The position numbers were made by a program, and so were the translations under genes. Below the pieces are notes generated by a model. The model did no database searches, was not told where the DNA came from, and saw nothing but the letters and a program-made list of their open reading frames with translations. From Physella acuta (Eukaryota > Mollusca > Gastropoda > Physidae), in NCBI RefSeq assembly GCF_028476545.1, contig NW_026731825.1:33501-97500 (forward strand): DNA of 64,000 nucleotides. Reading direction: 5' to 3'. The first letter of the stretch is position 1; each line of letters starts with the position of its first letter. Below, piece by piece: positions 1 through 11,605 of the stretch.

Positions 1-1519
1 ATTTCCCTTTTTTTATCTGGCCAGTTTTACGAATCTACAAGGAAGTATTCAGTACCTGACCAATCGCTTGACCTGCTCAAATGGAAAACGGAACCGGAAA
101 TTCCCCTGTAATGAGTGTATTTGACTATCAGTCATACTCAAGTCATTTCCCAGCTAAATCCGTCTGTTTAGAAAACATAATGGTATGATCCTTCGTTTTT
201 TTATGGGTTTGCTGCTATTACTGTTATCTCAATTTTTACTCACGATCTGCTAGTTACCGGAGCAGACCACACACGGCACGTGCATGACGTGTACGACACG
301 CGCGCATGCTGGCACCGTCAGTTCTTATTGTCTGGGATTACGGATGTGATTGGTGAACGCGCGGTGATGTGTCTGGTGTTGGTGTGTGTGTATATTGTTT
401 TAATGCTCGTTAAGTTTTAAAGGGTTAGGGGGTGGGAGGGGGGAATGACAGTTACAGGGAGGGGTGTTTTATAGTGAGCTCTATAGAATGCGCATGATAT
501 ATTTCAGTAACATGTATGGATGAAGACAATATTAATGCTGATTTTAAGACGTTTCAATTATGAGTTGGTTGCGTGTTAATTAAATGTATCTAAATGTATC
601 CATTACATCATTTTCCTAGAATTGTCTTCCATTAAGTCAGTGTATAATAGAGTGGTCTCCCTTTACGTCTGTCTATTTAAGATTGGTCGTTTCTTTTGTT
701 GGTAGTGCCAAGAGTAGAACATTATATTCTCTCTCAACGGTTAAACGTTTGCGTCATTTTGGCATAGAATGATCTCCGCTTACGTTCTGGTGCTTGACGT
801 TTATACACCAGAGGCATCAAAAAGCGGGAGCAGGGGCTGTGGCCTGTAACGAATGATACTATTGGTAGGTCGACACCAAACGGTACAATATACAGTCAGA
901 AAAATGTTAAGAAATAAACTAGTAGAGGAGATAGGTGACACAAAATCTTAACATCGTAAAATATTAATGCATAACTAAGTTAGGGAATAAAATAGCAAGG
1001 GAGATGACTGACCCAAAATCGGAAAACGAGAAAACATAGAGATGAAACGGTGTGAAAAAAAAAGTAGAGAATAGAGGTAACACCAAAACCGAAAATACAA
1101 AGCTGTAAGAGTTAGAATGAAAGACACCCTCTATTACAAGACATAAATACAAATGTATGAAAGAAGCTATGTTTCTAACCCAAATGTCAAGTCTGCTGAC
1201 CTGAATAATTTTCACACACGAAGGACCTTCTCAACTTTATAGCCACCACCCCGCATCAGTCTACGTGCTTCAGGCTAGGATTAAACCCCTCTGTGGTTCA
1301 GTTGTGGTCCCGCTCACCATTAAAACACCATTTGTCTCTCCACACACCATTAGGGGAATCACCCTCATTACTTATTTAAGACATAGACAGAGCACACTAT
1401 TCAAAACAGTGGACGGAAACGAAAAAAAATTGCGCATAAAAAAACGGCGGTTAAACTGACTTTTGTGGATGAGCAGCATCCACAGTTGTAATGTGTTTGG
1501 CTGGATCGCTGAGCTCACG
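1..1519. other. Intergenic or intronic stretch, no recognised feature
   Basis: I see no gene, RNA or clear repeat here. It is AT-rich, with a short G-rich patch near 420-460 and a GT-rich patch near 370-395. Open frames are short (under about 85 codons) and have no recognisable motif. Confidence 0.6.

Positions 1520-1599
<80 letters not shown>
1520..1599. repeat. (TA)n microsatellite, left part
   Basis: About 40 TA units run directly up to the left LTR of the retrotransposon. The alternating TA pattern resumes just after the right LTR at 8452, so the element landed inside this microsatellite. Confidence 0.95.
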
Positions 1600-1602
<3 letters not shown>

Positions 1603-2372
1603 GACCTACTTAGGTCGAGTCAGGTTCCATTTTTATTTTGACATTGTATAATACCTTATATGGATTGATGGTGCAACTACCTGGGTTTTTCCACTGTCTT
1701 ATTAAGGGTGTCTAGGTCCCAGAAATTTTCCATAAAGATCTGATTGATTAATTCTGATCAGATGACCATCCCAACCAATGACTACATGAGTTGAGGATAA
1801 CCTCCCCTGTGGCCTAAGTCTTTAACTGGATCAGACACACGCAACACGTGGCAGTCTACCTTGATCAAACGGTCTATTAAGACCAGGCCGTCCATATTGT
1901 CCGGCAATCGATTTTAACCATTTGAACGTGAGAGAACTTAAGTCCTGTGTGTGTTATGCTTTCTTAAGTTGATTTAGTCTTCTAGTATAGTATTACTTGT
2001 CGCCAAGTGATTCTTGAAGCTATAGCAGTGTTGTGTGACCTGTGGCTATTTTTATACAATGTTGAAATCTGTGATAGTGTTTTTTCTTACGCTTTGTAAG
2101 TTGGGTTTTGTCATTTTATAAATTAAATATTTTATCTAGCTTAACCTTGTGTTCTGCCACAACTGTGTTCGCTTATTAAAGGTTGTATGCAGATTGGATG
2201 AGTGTTAACTTCAATAGTGTCACTAGTTTTCCCTAGACATCAAAATCGAGCCCTAGTGTGTTGTTGAGTTAGTGTTCATCCATTTAGGCTTTAAGTCATT
2301 TGCATATAACCCCGAAAAAAGAATCCGGGGACGTTCACCATCTATCTGGCTGGTAGATAGGTAAACGTTACA
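1600..2372 (+). repeat. 5' LTR (773 bp)
   Basis: Begins TGTGACC and ends GTTACA, so it has the usual TG...CA ends. It matches 7679-8451 at a constant offset of 6079 with no difference that I can find. It should contain the element's promoter and RNA end signals, which I did not locate with confidence. Confidence 0.96.
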
Positions 2373-2375
2373 AAG

Positions 2376-2393
2376 TGGGGGCTCGCCGAGATT
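2376..2393 (+). promoter_or_regulatory. Primer binding site, tRNA-Pro-like
   Basis: Three bases after the left LTR comes TGGGGGCTCGCC, which differs at one position from the start of the tRNA-Pro primer site used by murine leukaemia viruses (TGGGGGCTCGTC). The match weakens after 12 bases. Assignment to tRNA-Pro is inference from that match. Confidence 0.7.
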
Positions 2394-2611
2394 TGATCTG
2401 TCGTTCCAGTTGTTGGTTATATCAGTTAAAAACTAAGTTTAGTTTGATTTAGTTGTTTTTCTATCCAGTAGCGCCGTGTTCTTACAACGCGCGCAAGGCT
2501 AGAGGTATCTAGGTCGAAAGCCAGACGTGTCACGATAAGAGGTCAAGTACACGGCCCAACGCTCCGTGTTAAGTTAGTGAATCTAGGCTTGTGATTTTGA
2601 AAGTTAGTGTT

Positions 2612-3367
2612 ATGGAATTTTTTTTGGCTAATCCCACTTTTGAGGAGGTAGAAAAGTTGAGTAGAAAAGTTTTGATTAGTGTTGTTAAGGAATTGAAATT
2701 GGATTATTCTGTTACGCAGAAGTCAGAGGTGTTGAGAGATAAAATTGTTGTTCATTTTATTAATGAAGGGGTATTTGATGAAAGTTTGTTGGCTGGTGTG
2801 TTACTCCGTGAGGAGAAAGTTGCTTTAGAGAAGGCATTAAAAGAACAGGAGTTAGAGGTTAAAATTGCTTTAGATAGGAGGAGGTTGGAATCAGAATTTG
2901 GTAAAGTTAGTGATGTCACTTCTCTGGTAGATCCAAAAAAGTTGTCGGTGGGGAAAGTGATTGCCAAATTTGGGAAATTAGTTCCTAAATTTGATGAAAC
3001 AGATTTGGTCGTTTTCTTTAACTCATTTGAGAGTTTAGCGAAGACATGTGAATGGCCCGAAACTTCCATTACTGCTTTATTGAGCTCGGTCCTTACTGGG
3101 AAAGCTGCAAAAACATACCAGGCACTCTCTCACGACGTTCAAAATAACTATAGTTTGGTCAAGACTGCCATTTTGAAGGCCTACGAACTGACACCCGAGG
3201 CCTATCGGATGAAATTCCGAGCACTCCGCAAGTTACCCACTCAATCATATGTGGAATTTCTCTTTGAAAAGGAGAAAATATTCTCAAGGTGGCTACACTC
3301 TGAGGAAGTTTCTGAGTTTGAGAAACTCACTTATCCTAAGGGAAGAATTCCTAACGTCCCTGCCTGA
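2612..3367 (+). CDS. Gag-like frame of the LTR element
   Basis: The frame is open from a GTG at 2591; the first ATG is at 2612, about 240 bp after the LTR, which is the usual spacing for a leader. Numbering from that ATG, residues 1-55 form a hydrophobic and basic helical segment resembling the SAP-like start of some Gag proteins. Residues 65-95 are rich in Glu, Lys and Leu and may be coiled coil. Residues 115-210 look like a retrotransposon capsid domain (PKFDETD, then AKTYQALS, then KAYELTPEAYR). It would form the particle that packages element RNA. The frame overlaps the start of the pol frame. The call rests on capsid-like sequence and position between primer site and pol. Fossil rules apply, so no detail of any break is given. 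Confidence 0.85.
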   Translation: MEFFLANPTFEEVEKLSRKVLISVVKELKLDYSVTQKSEVLRDKIVVHFINEGVFDESLLAGVLLREEKVALEKALKEQELEVKIALDRRRLESEFGKVSDVTSLVDPKKLSVGKVIAKFGKLVPKFDETDLVVFFNSFESLAKTCEWPETSITALLSSVLTGKAAKTYQALSHDVQNNYSLVKTAILKAYELTPEAYRMKFRALRKLPTQSYVEFLFEKEKIFSRWLHSEEVSEFEKLTYPKGRIPNVPA

Positions 3368-6300
3368 AGAGATACGACTACACATACTGGATAACAAGAT
3401 AATTGACATCCAGAAGGCTGCTGAGTCGGCTGACACATATATGTTGGTGCATAAGAAACCACCAGTGTCAGGAAACCGCCTCAACCCCGTGCTTCCCCTT
3501 TTTGGCAGCAATCCTCCTGTTGGCCAACACGTGAAGGCATCACAGTCCAGAGAGAATCCAAGATCAACTCTCAATCGTCGAGCAGTATGCCAGTTCTGCA
3601 AAAGAATTGGTCATCTTGTCAAGGACTGTTACAAACGTCGTCAATATAACAGAGAGGTGGTGCGTACTTCTGCGCACTATGCTCTATCCCCTCAAGCAGC
3701 CAGTTCAACTATGAACTCTAGAATTCTAAAGGACTCTAACCCTAAGTGTCCGCAAGAAGGTAGTCAAGTCTCCACACATTATGTGCAGTCACATTTTGAC
3801 TGTTCACGCCACCATCCAGTTTCTTCCGAGTCTACCGATCTCGAGGGATCGAGAAAAGTTGACTTTTCATCTTTCATTGCCGAAGCTATCATTAGCAAAC
3901 CAGGTGATCCGTTGTCTCAGCGGAATATCACCGTCCTAAGAGACACAGGAGCGTCACAATCACTTCTTTTGAAAAGTTCAATGGACATTACACCTGAGAC
4001 GAACACCGGAAGGATTTCCATTATCCAGGGAGTGGGGACAAAATCTACTGTCGTCCCTCTACACAAGTTTGCCCTGAAACATCATCTCGTCGAAGGTGAG
4101 GTCATTTTAGGTGTGATAGATAGTATTCCAGTCCCAGGAGTACACCTACTTTTAGGGAATGACCTTGCGGGAAGCAAAGTATACCCCTGTACGGTTTCAG
4201 ACCCTTTGTCAACAGTTCCAGATAATGATAATGAACTGTATCCTGCATGTGCGGTGACAAGAAGCCAGACCAAACAATTGGCTGACACAACGTCTGAACC
4301 ACACCTACCATCATCGTCAAGAAATTCGACTCCCAAACTGGAGTCTATGCTTCCAGAGAACACAAGTCTGGGCTTACCCCTGAGGATATCTCAGGAAGAC
4401 ATCATTCAAGCTCAACAAGTCGACGCGGAACTCAAAGCAATGGTCGAAAAGTCACTCTCATCTGACGATGGGGAGTATTTCTCCGAGAACGGCCTCTTCT
4501 TTCGTCGCTCTGTACCAGTGAATGCCTCACCAGCCGAACCATGGTTGGGTAAAAACCAGCTGTGGGTCCCTCCACCTTATCGGCATGAAATACTGAAGCT
4601 GGCACATGACCATCCAATGTCAGCGCACCCAGGAGTCACTAAAACGACGGCGAAGATCAAAGAACTGTTCTTTTGGCCCAAAATGAGAAATGATGTGTCG
4701 CGTTACTGCAAAAGTTGCACGAACTGTCAGTTGGCCGGAAAGCCAAACCAGAAAATTCCTAAGGCCCCTTTGAGTCCGATTCCTGTATTAGAAGAACCCT
4801 TTTTTAAAATCGTCATGGACTGTGTAGGTCCCTTGCCTAAAACCAAGGCGGGCAACGAGTACCTACTTACCTTTATGTGTTCAAGTACCCGTTTTCCCGA
4901 GGCGTTCCCCTTACGGAACATTAAGGCAAAGACTGTAGTCAGAGCCATGACCCGGTTCTTCACTACCTTTGGATTACCTAGAATCGTGCAAACAGATCAA
5001 GGCAGCAACTTCACCAGTCACCATTTTCAGGAAGCACTAGCCAAGCTAGGCGTTACCCACATCACCAGCTCAGCCTACCACCCCCAGTCTCAAGGCGTAC
5101 TTGAGAGGTTCCACCAAACCCTCAAAACCATGCTAAGAACATTCGCTAATAGTAACACCCAATGGGATGAGACTGTTCCTTGGATTATTTTCGCTGCGAG
5201 GGACTGTGTCCAGGACTCTTTAGGCTACTCTCCTTTTCAACTTGTGTTTGGACATTCTGTCCGTGGTCCCCTGAAGCTGATCCACGAACGTTGGACAGGT
5301 ACCAGTGATCATCCAGTGGAAAACTTTGACGATTTTCACGTTCGACTGAAAGCCGTGTGCGAAATGGCTCACAAGAACTTAAGAAAGGCCCAAGTGAGAA
5401 TGAAAGGACTGTATGATAAGAGTTCTCGTAAACGAACATTCAATCCAGGCGAGAAAGTTCTTGTGTTAGTGCCTAATCTGAACAATGCGTTATCCTTAAG
5501 ATATTGTGGACCATTTACTGTGCATTCAAAATTAAGTGATTTGAACTATGTTGTCAATACGCCCGACAGAAGAAAGAAACAGACAGTGTATCATGTTAAC
5601 TCACTGAAAAAGTATTATGATAATTGTAACAATTTTCATTCCACAGCTAAAATTACTTTACCTGTATGTTCAAATGTTTCTGATGATGTGATACATGATA
5701 AATTGAAACCCCCAAAATTGGTAAATTCTTCCTTTTTAGATAATTTAAATGTCCACCTTATGCATTTGTCCACAGAGGAAAGCCATAGATTGTCTCAGTT
5801 ATTTGAGACCTTTCCCTCTATTTTTGGGGATGTCCCCAAAGAAGCGAAAGTTCCACCTCATGATGTAGACGTAGGTGACGCAAAACCCATTAAACAACAC
5901 CCCTATAGAGTTAATCCGGAAAAAGCTGCTTTGATAAAAGATGAAATTGATTATATGCTCAAGAATGATATCATTGAGCCCAGTTTCAGCAACTGGAGTT
6001 CCCCATGTCTCCTAGTCCCGAAAGACGGTGGATCTTTCAGGTTTGTGACCGACTTTAGGAAGGTAAATGCGCTTACCAAAGCTGATTCCTATCCATTACC
6101 TCGAATAGAAGACGTTATTGATAAAGTTGGTCAAGCTAAGGTAATTTCCAATATTGATTTACTTTCAGGATACTGGCAAATCCCCTTATCTGACCGTGCA
6201 AAAGAAATATCTGCTTTTGTAACCCCTAATGGTTTTTATAGATACAAACGTATGCTCTTTGGTATGCGAAATGCTGGTCAAACTTTCCAGAGGGTCATTA

Positions 6301-7139
6301 ACTCTGTCATTGCTGACATAGACCAATGTGAGGCCTACATAGATGATATAGTTGTATTTTCTAATACTTTTGAAGAACATATTGTTCAGTTGACTAACCT
6401 TTTTAGAAAATTGTCTGAAGTGAATTTTACTGTAAACTTGCATAAAAGTGATTTCTGTAAAGGTTCAATTACCTATTTGGGTTATCAAGTGGGAACGAAC
6501 CAAGTTCGGCCCATTGAAGCTAAGGTAGATGCTATTGTAAGGTTACCTCCTCCCAAAAATTGTAAAGAAATCAAAAAGTTCCTTGGGATGGCTGGTTACT
6601 ATAGGCGGTTCTGTCAAAACTTTTCAGCTATTGCTGAACCTCTTACTGCATTATTGAAAAAGGGTGTTGAGTTTGAATGGTCAAATAAATGTCAAGAAGC
6701 TTTTTTAACCATTAAGTCATTCTTATCTAATGCTCCTGTTATGGCTGCCCCAGATTTCAGCAAGCCCTTTAAACTTGCCATTGATGCTAGCAACTTAGCC
6801 ATTGGCTCAGTCCTATTTCAAGAAGACAACATGGGGATTGACCATCCCATTGCCTTTTTTTCCAGGAAGTTAAATGAGAACCAAAAGAATTACTCTACTA
6901 TTGAAAAAGAAGCTTTAGCTTTGGTTTTGTCATTACAACATTTTGAAGTCTATGTCACTTCTTCAACCAATCCAGTCAGAGTGTTTTCTGACCATGATCC
7001 CCTGAAATTTACCTCTAAGTTAGGACAGACAAATCAAAGAATATTGAGATGGTGTTTATATTTCCAAAATTTTAATCTGGAAATTTCACACATTAAGGGT
7101 AGTGATAATGTTGTGGCTGATTGTTTGTCAAGGATGTAA
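3249..7139 (+). CDS. Pol-like frame: zinc knuckle, protease, integrase, reverse transcriptase, RNase H
   Basis: A 1296-codon open frame. Domains in order: a CCHC zinc knuckle (C114, C117, H122, C127); an aspartic protease with DTGAS at 232-236; an integrase HHCC zinc-binding region at about 453-493 ending CKSCTNCQ; an integrase core with D524, D583 and E619, which gives the D,D35E spacing; a GPY/F-like chromo-end module at about 754-790; reverse transcriptase from about 880, with YIDD at 1030-1033; and RNase H with D1179 in AIDAS, E1219 and D1248 in SDHD. The products would cut the polyprotein, copy the RNA into DNA and insert it. Integrase before reverse transcriptase with Ty3/gypsy-type RT motifs is the Gmr1-like arrangement. 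The visible catalytic residues are all present, in keeping with the identical LTRs. How far upstream translation really begins is not decidable here. Confidence 0.95.
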   Translation: MWNFSLKRRKYSQGGYTLRKFLSLRNSLILREEFLTSLPEEIRLHILDNKIIDIQKAAESADTYMLVHKKPPVSGNRLNPVLPLFGSNPPVGQHVKASQSRENPRSTLNRRAVCQFCKRIGHLVKDCYKRRQYNREVVRTSAHYALSPQAASSTMNSRILKDSNPKCPQEGSQVSTHYVQSHFDCSRHHPVSSESTDLEGSRKVDFSSFIAEAIISKPGDPLSQRNITVLRDTGASQSLLLKSSMDITPETNTGRISIIQGVGTKSTVVPLHKFALKHHLVEGEVILGVIDSIPVPGVHLLLGNDLAGSKVYPCTVSDPLSTVPDNDNELYPACAVTRSQTKQLADTTSEPHLPSSSRNSTPKLESMLPENTSLGLPLRISQEDIIQAQQVDAELKAMVEKSLSSDDGEYFSENGLFFRRSVPVNASPAEPWLGKNQLWVPPPYRHEILKLAHDHPMSAHPGVTKTTAKIKELFFWPKMRNDVSRYCKSCTNCQLAGKPNQKIPKAPLSPIPVLEEPFFKIVMDCVGPLPKTKAGNEYLLTFMCSSTRFPEAFPLRNIKAKTVVRAMTRFFTTFGLPRIVQTDQGSNFTSHHFQEALAKLGVTHITSSAYHPQSQGVLERFHQTLKTMLRTFANSNTQWDETVPWIIFAARDCVQDSLGYSPFQLVFGHSVRGPLKLIHERWTGTSDHPVENFDDFHVRLKAVCEMAHKNLRKAQVRMKGLYDKSSRKRTFNPGEKVLVLVPNLNNALSLRYCGPFTVHSKLSDLNYVVNTPDRRKKQTVYHVNSLKKYYDNCNNFHSTAKITLPVCSNVSDDVIHDKLKPPKLVNSSFLDNLNVHLMHLSTEESHRLSQLFETFPSIFGDVPKEAKVPPHDVDVGDAKPIKQHPYRVNPEKAALIKDEIDYMLKNDIIEPSFSNWSSPCLLVPKDGGSFRFVTDFRKVNALTKADSYPLPRIEDVIDKVGQAKVISNIDLLSGYWQIPLSDRAKEISAFVTPNGFYRYKRMLFGMRNAGQTFQRVINSVIADIDQCEAYIDDIVVFSNTFEEHIVQLTNLFRKLSEVNFTVNLHKSDFCKGSITYLGYQVGTNQVRPIEAKVDAIVRLPPPKNCKEIKKFLGMAGYYRRFCQNFSAIAEPLTALLKKGVEFEWSNKCQEAFLTIKSFLSNAPVMAAPDFSKPFKLAIDASNLAIGSVLFQEDNMGIDHPIAFFSRKLNENQKNYSTIEKEALALVLSLQHFEVYVTSSTNPVRVFSDHDPLKFTSKLGQTNQRILRWCLYFQNFNLEISHIKGSDNVVADCLSRM

Positions 7140-7664
7140 AATTTTATTGCACACATTGATCATGTGACATGTTTTGTGGTTCATTAAGACCATACACAGG
7201 TGTTGTGTTTGGGTGACACTCACATAAAAATGAGTGGTATGAGTTTTGAATTTTTTCAAGAGACAATCATGTTGAATATTTTGTTTATTTGTAGGTGAAC
7301 CTTAATTAAAGGTGGTTTTTGATTATATGTAATCTTTTATAATAAAATGTCCCATATGACTCAGTTGATATTGTAGCTAGTCATTGAAATAAAGGTCTTA
7401 CCCTGGCGGGTTTACCACTTTTAATATCCACATGGAAATATTGTAATACCCTTTTTTGAGGGATTGTGATGTATAATTACTTTTTGAAGGGTTACTCCCC
7501 TTTTACCAATTGTAAAAGTTTGAGTTACTTCCCTTTTATGTTCAGGGATATTTTCATCTGGTATTATGATTTTGATTGCCTACATTTGTAAAACATTTTT
7601 TTTTTTATTTCATTGCCAGATTGGTTCCTTATGTATGTTTTTGTGGAACCTATCTGTCACTTCC

Positions 7665-7678
7665 AAAAAGGGAGGGGA
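7665..7678 (+). promoter_or_regulatory. Polypurine tract of the LTR element
   Basis: Fourteen purines (AAAAAGGGAGGGGA) lie directly before the TG of the right LTR. This is the expected plus-strand primer position. Confidence 0.9.
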
Positions 7679-8451
7679 TGTGACCTACTTAGGTCGAGTC
7701 AGGTTCCATTTTTATTTTGACATTGTATAATACCTTATATGGATTGATGGTGCAACTACCTGGGTTTTTCCACTGTCTTATTAAGGGTGTCTAGGTCCCA
7801 GAAATTTTCCATAAAGATCTGATTGATTAATTCTGATCAGATGACCATCCCAACCAATGACTACATGAGTTGAGGATAACCTCCCCTGTGGCCTAAGTCT
7901 TTAACTGGATCAGACACACGCAACACGTGGCAGTCTACCTTGATCAAACGGTCTATTAAGACCAGGCCGTCCATATTGTCCGGCAATCGATTTTAACCAT
8001 TTGAACGTGAGAGAACTTAAGTCCTGTGTGTGTTATGCTTTCTTAAGTTGATTTAGTCTTCTAGTATAGTATTACTTGTCGCCAAGTGATTCTTGAAGCT
8101 ATAGCAGTGTTGTGTGACCTGTGGCTATTTTTATACAATGTTGAAATCTGTGATAGTGTTTTTTCTTACGCTTTGTAAGTTGGGTTTTGTCATTTTATAA
8201 ATTAAATATTTTATCTAGCTTAACCTTGTGTTCTGCCACAACTGTGTTCGCTTATTAAAGGTTGTATGCAGATTGGATGAGTGTTAACTTCAATAGTGTC
8301 ACTAGTTTTCCCTAGACATCAAAATCGAGCCCTAGTGTGTTGTTGAGTTAGTGTTCATCCATTTAGGCTTTAAGTCATTTGCATATAACCCCGAAAAAAG
8401 AATCCGGGGACGTTCACCATCTATCTGGCTGGTAGATAGGTAAACGTTACA
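7679..8451 (+). repeat. 3' LTR (773 bp)
   Basis: Same length and, by eye, same sequence as 1600-2372; ends GTTACA and is followed at once by ATATAT. Confidence 0.96.
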
Positions 8452-8496
8452 ATATATATATATATGTGAATGTGTGTGTCTGAGTGTCTGTGTACG

Positions 8497-8570
<74 letters not shown>

Positions 8571-8683
8571 TAGATAGATATATAGATATGTGTGTGTCTG
8601 TGTGTGCGTGTGAATGTGAATGTGAATGTTTGATCTGAGTGACTGTGTACGTCTCTCTCTCTCTCTCTTAAGTCTCTTTCTCT

Positions 8684-8743
<60 letters not shown>

Positions 8744-8757
8744 TTATATATATATGT
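8452..8757. repeat. Compound microsatellite (TA, TC, TG), partly duplicated
   Basis: A short TA run continues the target site, then come TG/TC-rich words, (TC)n near 8496-8524, (TA)n near 8532-8568, (TAGA)n, TG-rich words, a second (TC)n near 8651-8668 and (TA)n to about 8757. The block from a TGTGAAT-like word through GTGTACGTC, (TC)n and (TA)n occurs twice in the same order, which suggests a roughly 180-bp duplication. Confidence 0.85.
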
Positions 8758-9381
8758 AGTGTGTATTCAGTGTACTCGGACAGTTTGACAAAACTCCAAT
8801 TGCATACATCAGCCTACTTTTCAAATTCTAAGGTAAATATAACTCGCCGGATGATAACACTGGGACAGGAACCATAATCTACCTAACCCCGGAGAAGGGA
8901 GATAACCCAAGACTTATCTATCTGCAGATATACATTTTTAGGCTCTGCGTCCAACAGCTGGTAGTATTTCAAGCATCGTTTGTTGACCCAAAGGCTAATG
9001 TATCCTGCACGTACCCTCAATTAACTCGCTGCACTGACAATGCATTTGTCAGATAAAACACTGATTAAGACCCAGTAGCGATCGGCCGATACAATTAACC
9101 GTTATTTAACCGTCGTAACTCATCTCTAAGACTAATTAACTAGATTTTTTATGGGTCTATCTAGACCAAATATTTTTGGCTGGTAGACGGGGAAAAATCT
9201 GGCCACATTTTTTACCTAGTAGATAACGTTGATTCGCTCAGAGTAGGCAATGTGTTTCTATTAATAGCGAATAGATTTGTACCGAAATTTTCCGTGTAAA
9301 GTTTTTATAACCTCCGGTATTAAAAAAGGCAACGGACTAGAAAAATTAATCTTTTTTTTACAACTTAACCTAATTTATAAT
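8758..9381. other. Unremarkable AT-rich stretch
   Basis: I see no gene or repeat here apart from the base of the target duplication at its right end. Confidence 0.6.
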
Positions 9382-9961
9382 TATGGTGTCAGGGGTGGAA
9401 CTACAGTGCCGCCAGACCCCGCAATGCGGGGGGGGGGGCCCAGACCAATTGGGGGCCCAAAAAATCCTGGCTAAATTATTTAAAAAAAAAAAAAAAAAAA
9501 AAATAGGTGGAGGTCGAGTTATCTTTCTTCTACAGTTAGAGACAAACACGATAGTCGGCAAACGTCTTTGAGAAAAATGCACTGACTATAGCTCGAGAGA
9601 CCGCCAGACATATAGACAACTTCAAAGACGAAGCATCTGAAATTTGACTGTGCCGGTACGCTTTGAAATCGGGCTGGGGAAATGTTGCGACGAGGCGACT
9701 ATCCTGGTCTTCTAGACTCTAGACAATCGAAAAAAGTCGGCACTATTGATGTAGATGTTTATCGGCGCTTTCTTGTCCCCTTCCCTTCCCAACTCTCTCT
9801 TCCCCCTCCCCCCTACCCCTCACTTCTACCCCTCACCACACCCTTACTCTTACAATAAGATGTAATGCATAGATTAACGAACCGTCTATGAACTGTAAAC
9901 TGACCACTTCTGCACATTTTGTTAAAGACACTAGTCAGTAGTTGTTCATTTACCTGATGAA

Positions 9962-11410
9962 CAGGGGCGGAACTACAGTCCCGCCAGACCCCGCAATGCG
10001 CGGGGGGGGGGGGGGGGGAGGCCGTTTAGGGGCCCACGGCTGACCAAAAAAAATTTTTTTTTAAATTTTGAATTTAATTTTTGCCTTAATATTTGGTTTG
10101 TAAAAGAAAAACACTGTAGCTGCGGTACGATTATCTTTATTTTACAGTCACTATACCACGCTCTTCCGCAAAAGATAATATCCATTACACAAACTACAGT
10201 GTAAAATATAGGCAACTCTTCAAATTTTGAATGACTTCTTTGACTCGTTGCCCCCCCCCCTCCCTTTGATAGCTAAATAGAGGACACGTAACTGTTTGAC
10301 CGATCCTCCAAAGTATACTGTGGCGGATGGGGCAGGGGATGGGGACCAAAAAGGGAGTTAAAAAATTGTCGACAAATTCTTTACATATTTAAAACAGTTA
10401 TTTATAGTTGTATTTTTTAACCATCGTCAAGGCCGAGTTCTATTTCCCTACAATCAAACACACGCTGTCGCCGGCAAAATTCTTTTTAAAAAAACAACAA
10501 AGTCCATAGCACGAAAAGCCGCTACATATGAAGTGGGCTTTCAATACTTTCATGATGCGCGGTTCTTATTTGAGGCATTGGTAGGGGACCCGAAATCCAT
10601 TGTACATTTTTCAATGTTAATATGTGTTTGTGATAGTGGTTGAATTTGTATCCTGTACTATCTTGTATCGTACAAATAATTTTAAAAAAATAATATAATA
10701 CTAGAAACTTCAGTTTTATATACGTTTACTTGTTTTTGATTTTACAAGAAATATAGTAAACTTTTAAGGCCTATACTTCAAATTATCTCCCCTGAGTAAG
10801 TTTTACAATGGGCGATGCTGGCGTACATAGATCAAGGCGTTTTGTTGTCCCTTTCAAGTTTTTTTTCCCGAGCCGACCCCTATCCCATCCCTCTTTCTCA
10901 ACCTCACAAGTATCGAGGAGATAAATGTATCGTTTATGAACTACTTCCTAACCGCACGATTCACCACTTCAGCACATTTTGTCAGACACTAGACAGCACT
11001 AGATCTAGTCAACACATATTAATTTACTTTCATAGTATTAGGCACATCTAATTCACAAAACAGGGCAGGTAAGATTATTTTTTATATAATTATTTAGAAA
11101 TTAATTAGAACGTTTAGAATTAATTGAACATTGAGGTGGGGGTGTGTGAGGGTCTGGCTTTTTGTTAATCCCCCCCTCCCCTAAATCAGAAGGTTATCCA
11201 ACGCGTGACCTGGCCACATACAGTTGTACATGTGAAAAACATTTTTCTCTCTATTATTATTATGCATTACTGCATCATTCACCCAATCGCCATGAAAACT
11301 TGGGAAGCTGTTGAGTACAGCCCCGCAAAGGTTTCTGTCATAGGCCTAACATTTGTACATATTTGAGTGGGGACTCCTAACGGAAATATTTGTTTCTAGT
11401 TCCGCCACTG
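9962..11410 (+). mobile_element. Inner copy of the same hAT-type family
   Basis: Bases from 9962 repeat the start of the outer element for about 38 bases (CAGGGGCGGAACTAC and on to CCCCGCAATGCG). Bases to 11410 repeat its end (TTTCTAGTTCCGCCACTG). No target duplication flanks this inner pair. Outer bases around 9850-9960 and inner bases around 10920-11065 are diverged copies of each other (shared CACATTTTGT and ACACTAG words), so two family members seem merged. Confidence 0.65.
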
Positions 11411-11507
11411 ATACACATGACATGTTGTTGTGATTAGATTTAATTGTATTTTTTTTTTTTCAAAACCCGATCAGGCCAGAAATGAGTATCCTATGTTCGT
11501 ATTGTGT

Positions 11508-11510
<3 letters not shown>

Positions 11511-11603
<93 letters not shown>
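11511..11603. repeat. (TA)n microsatellite
   Basis: About 46 uninterrupted TA units inside the right end of the hAT-type element. Confidence 0.95.

Positions 11604-11605
<2 letters not shown>

Larger units (their letters stand above)
1600..8451 (+). mobile_element. Gmr1-like Ty3/gypsy-class LTR retrotransposon, near-whole
   Basis: A 6.85-kb element with two 773-bp LTRs that look identical base for base, a tRNA-Pro-like primer site, a gag-like frame, a long frame with protease, integrase, reverse transcriptase and RNase H, and a polypurine tract. The domain order is PR-INT-RT-RH. This is unusual for Ty3/gypsy, where integrase normally comes last, and is the order reported for the Gmr1 clade first described in Atlantic cod. 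Identical LTRs point to a very recent insertion. The flanks are ATAT on both sides, consistent with a 4- or 6-bp target duplication, but the (TA)n site makes its length undecidable. The two frames overlap. Whether that reflects programmed frameshifting or at most about one break cannot be settled from one copy. About 520 bp between the pol frame and the polypurine tract hold no frame. Confidence 0.93.
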
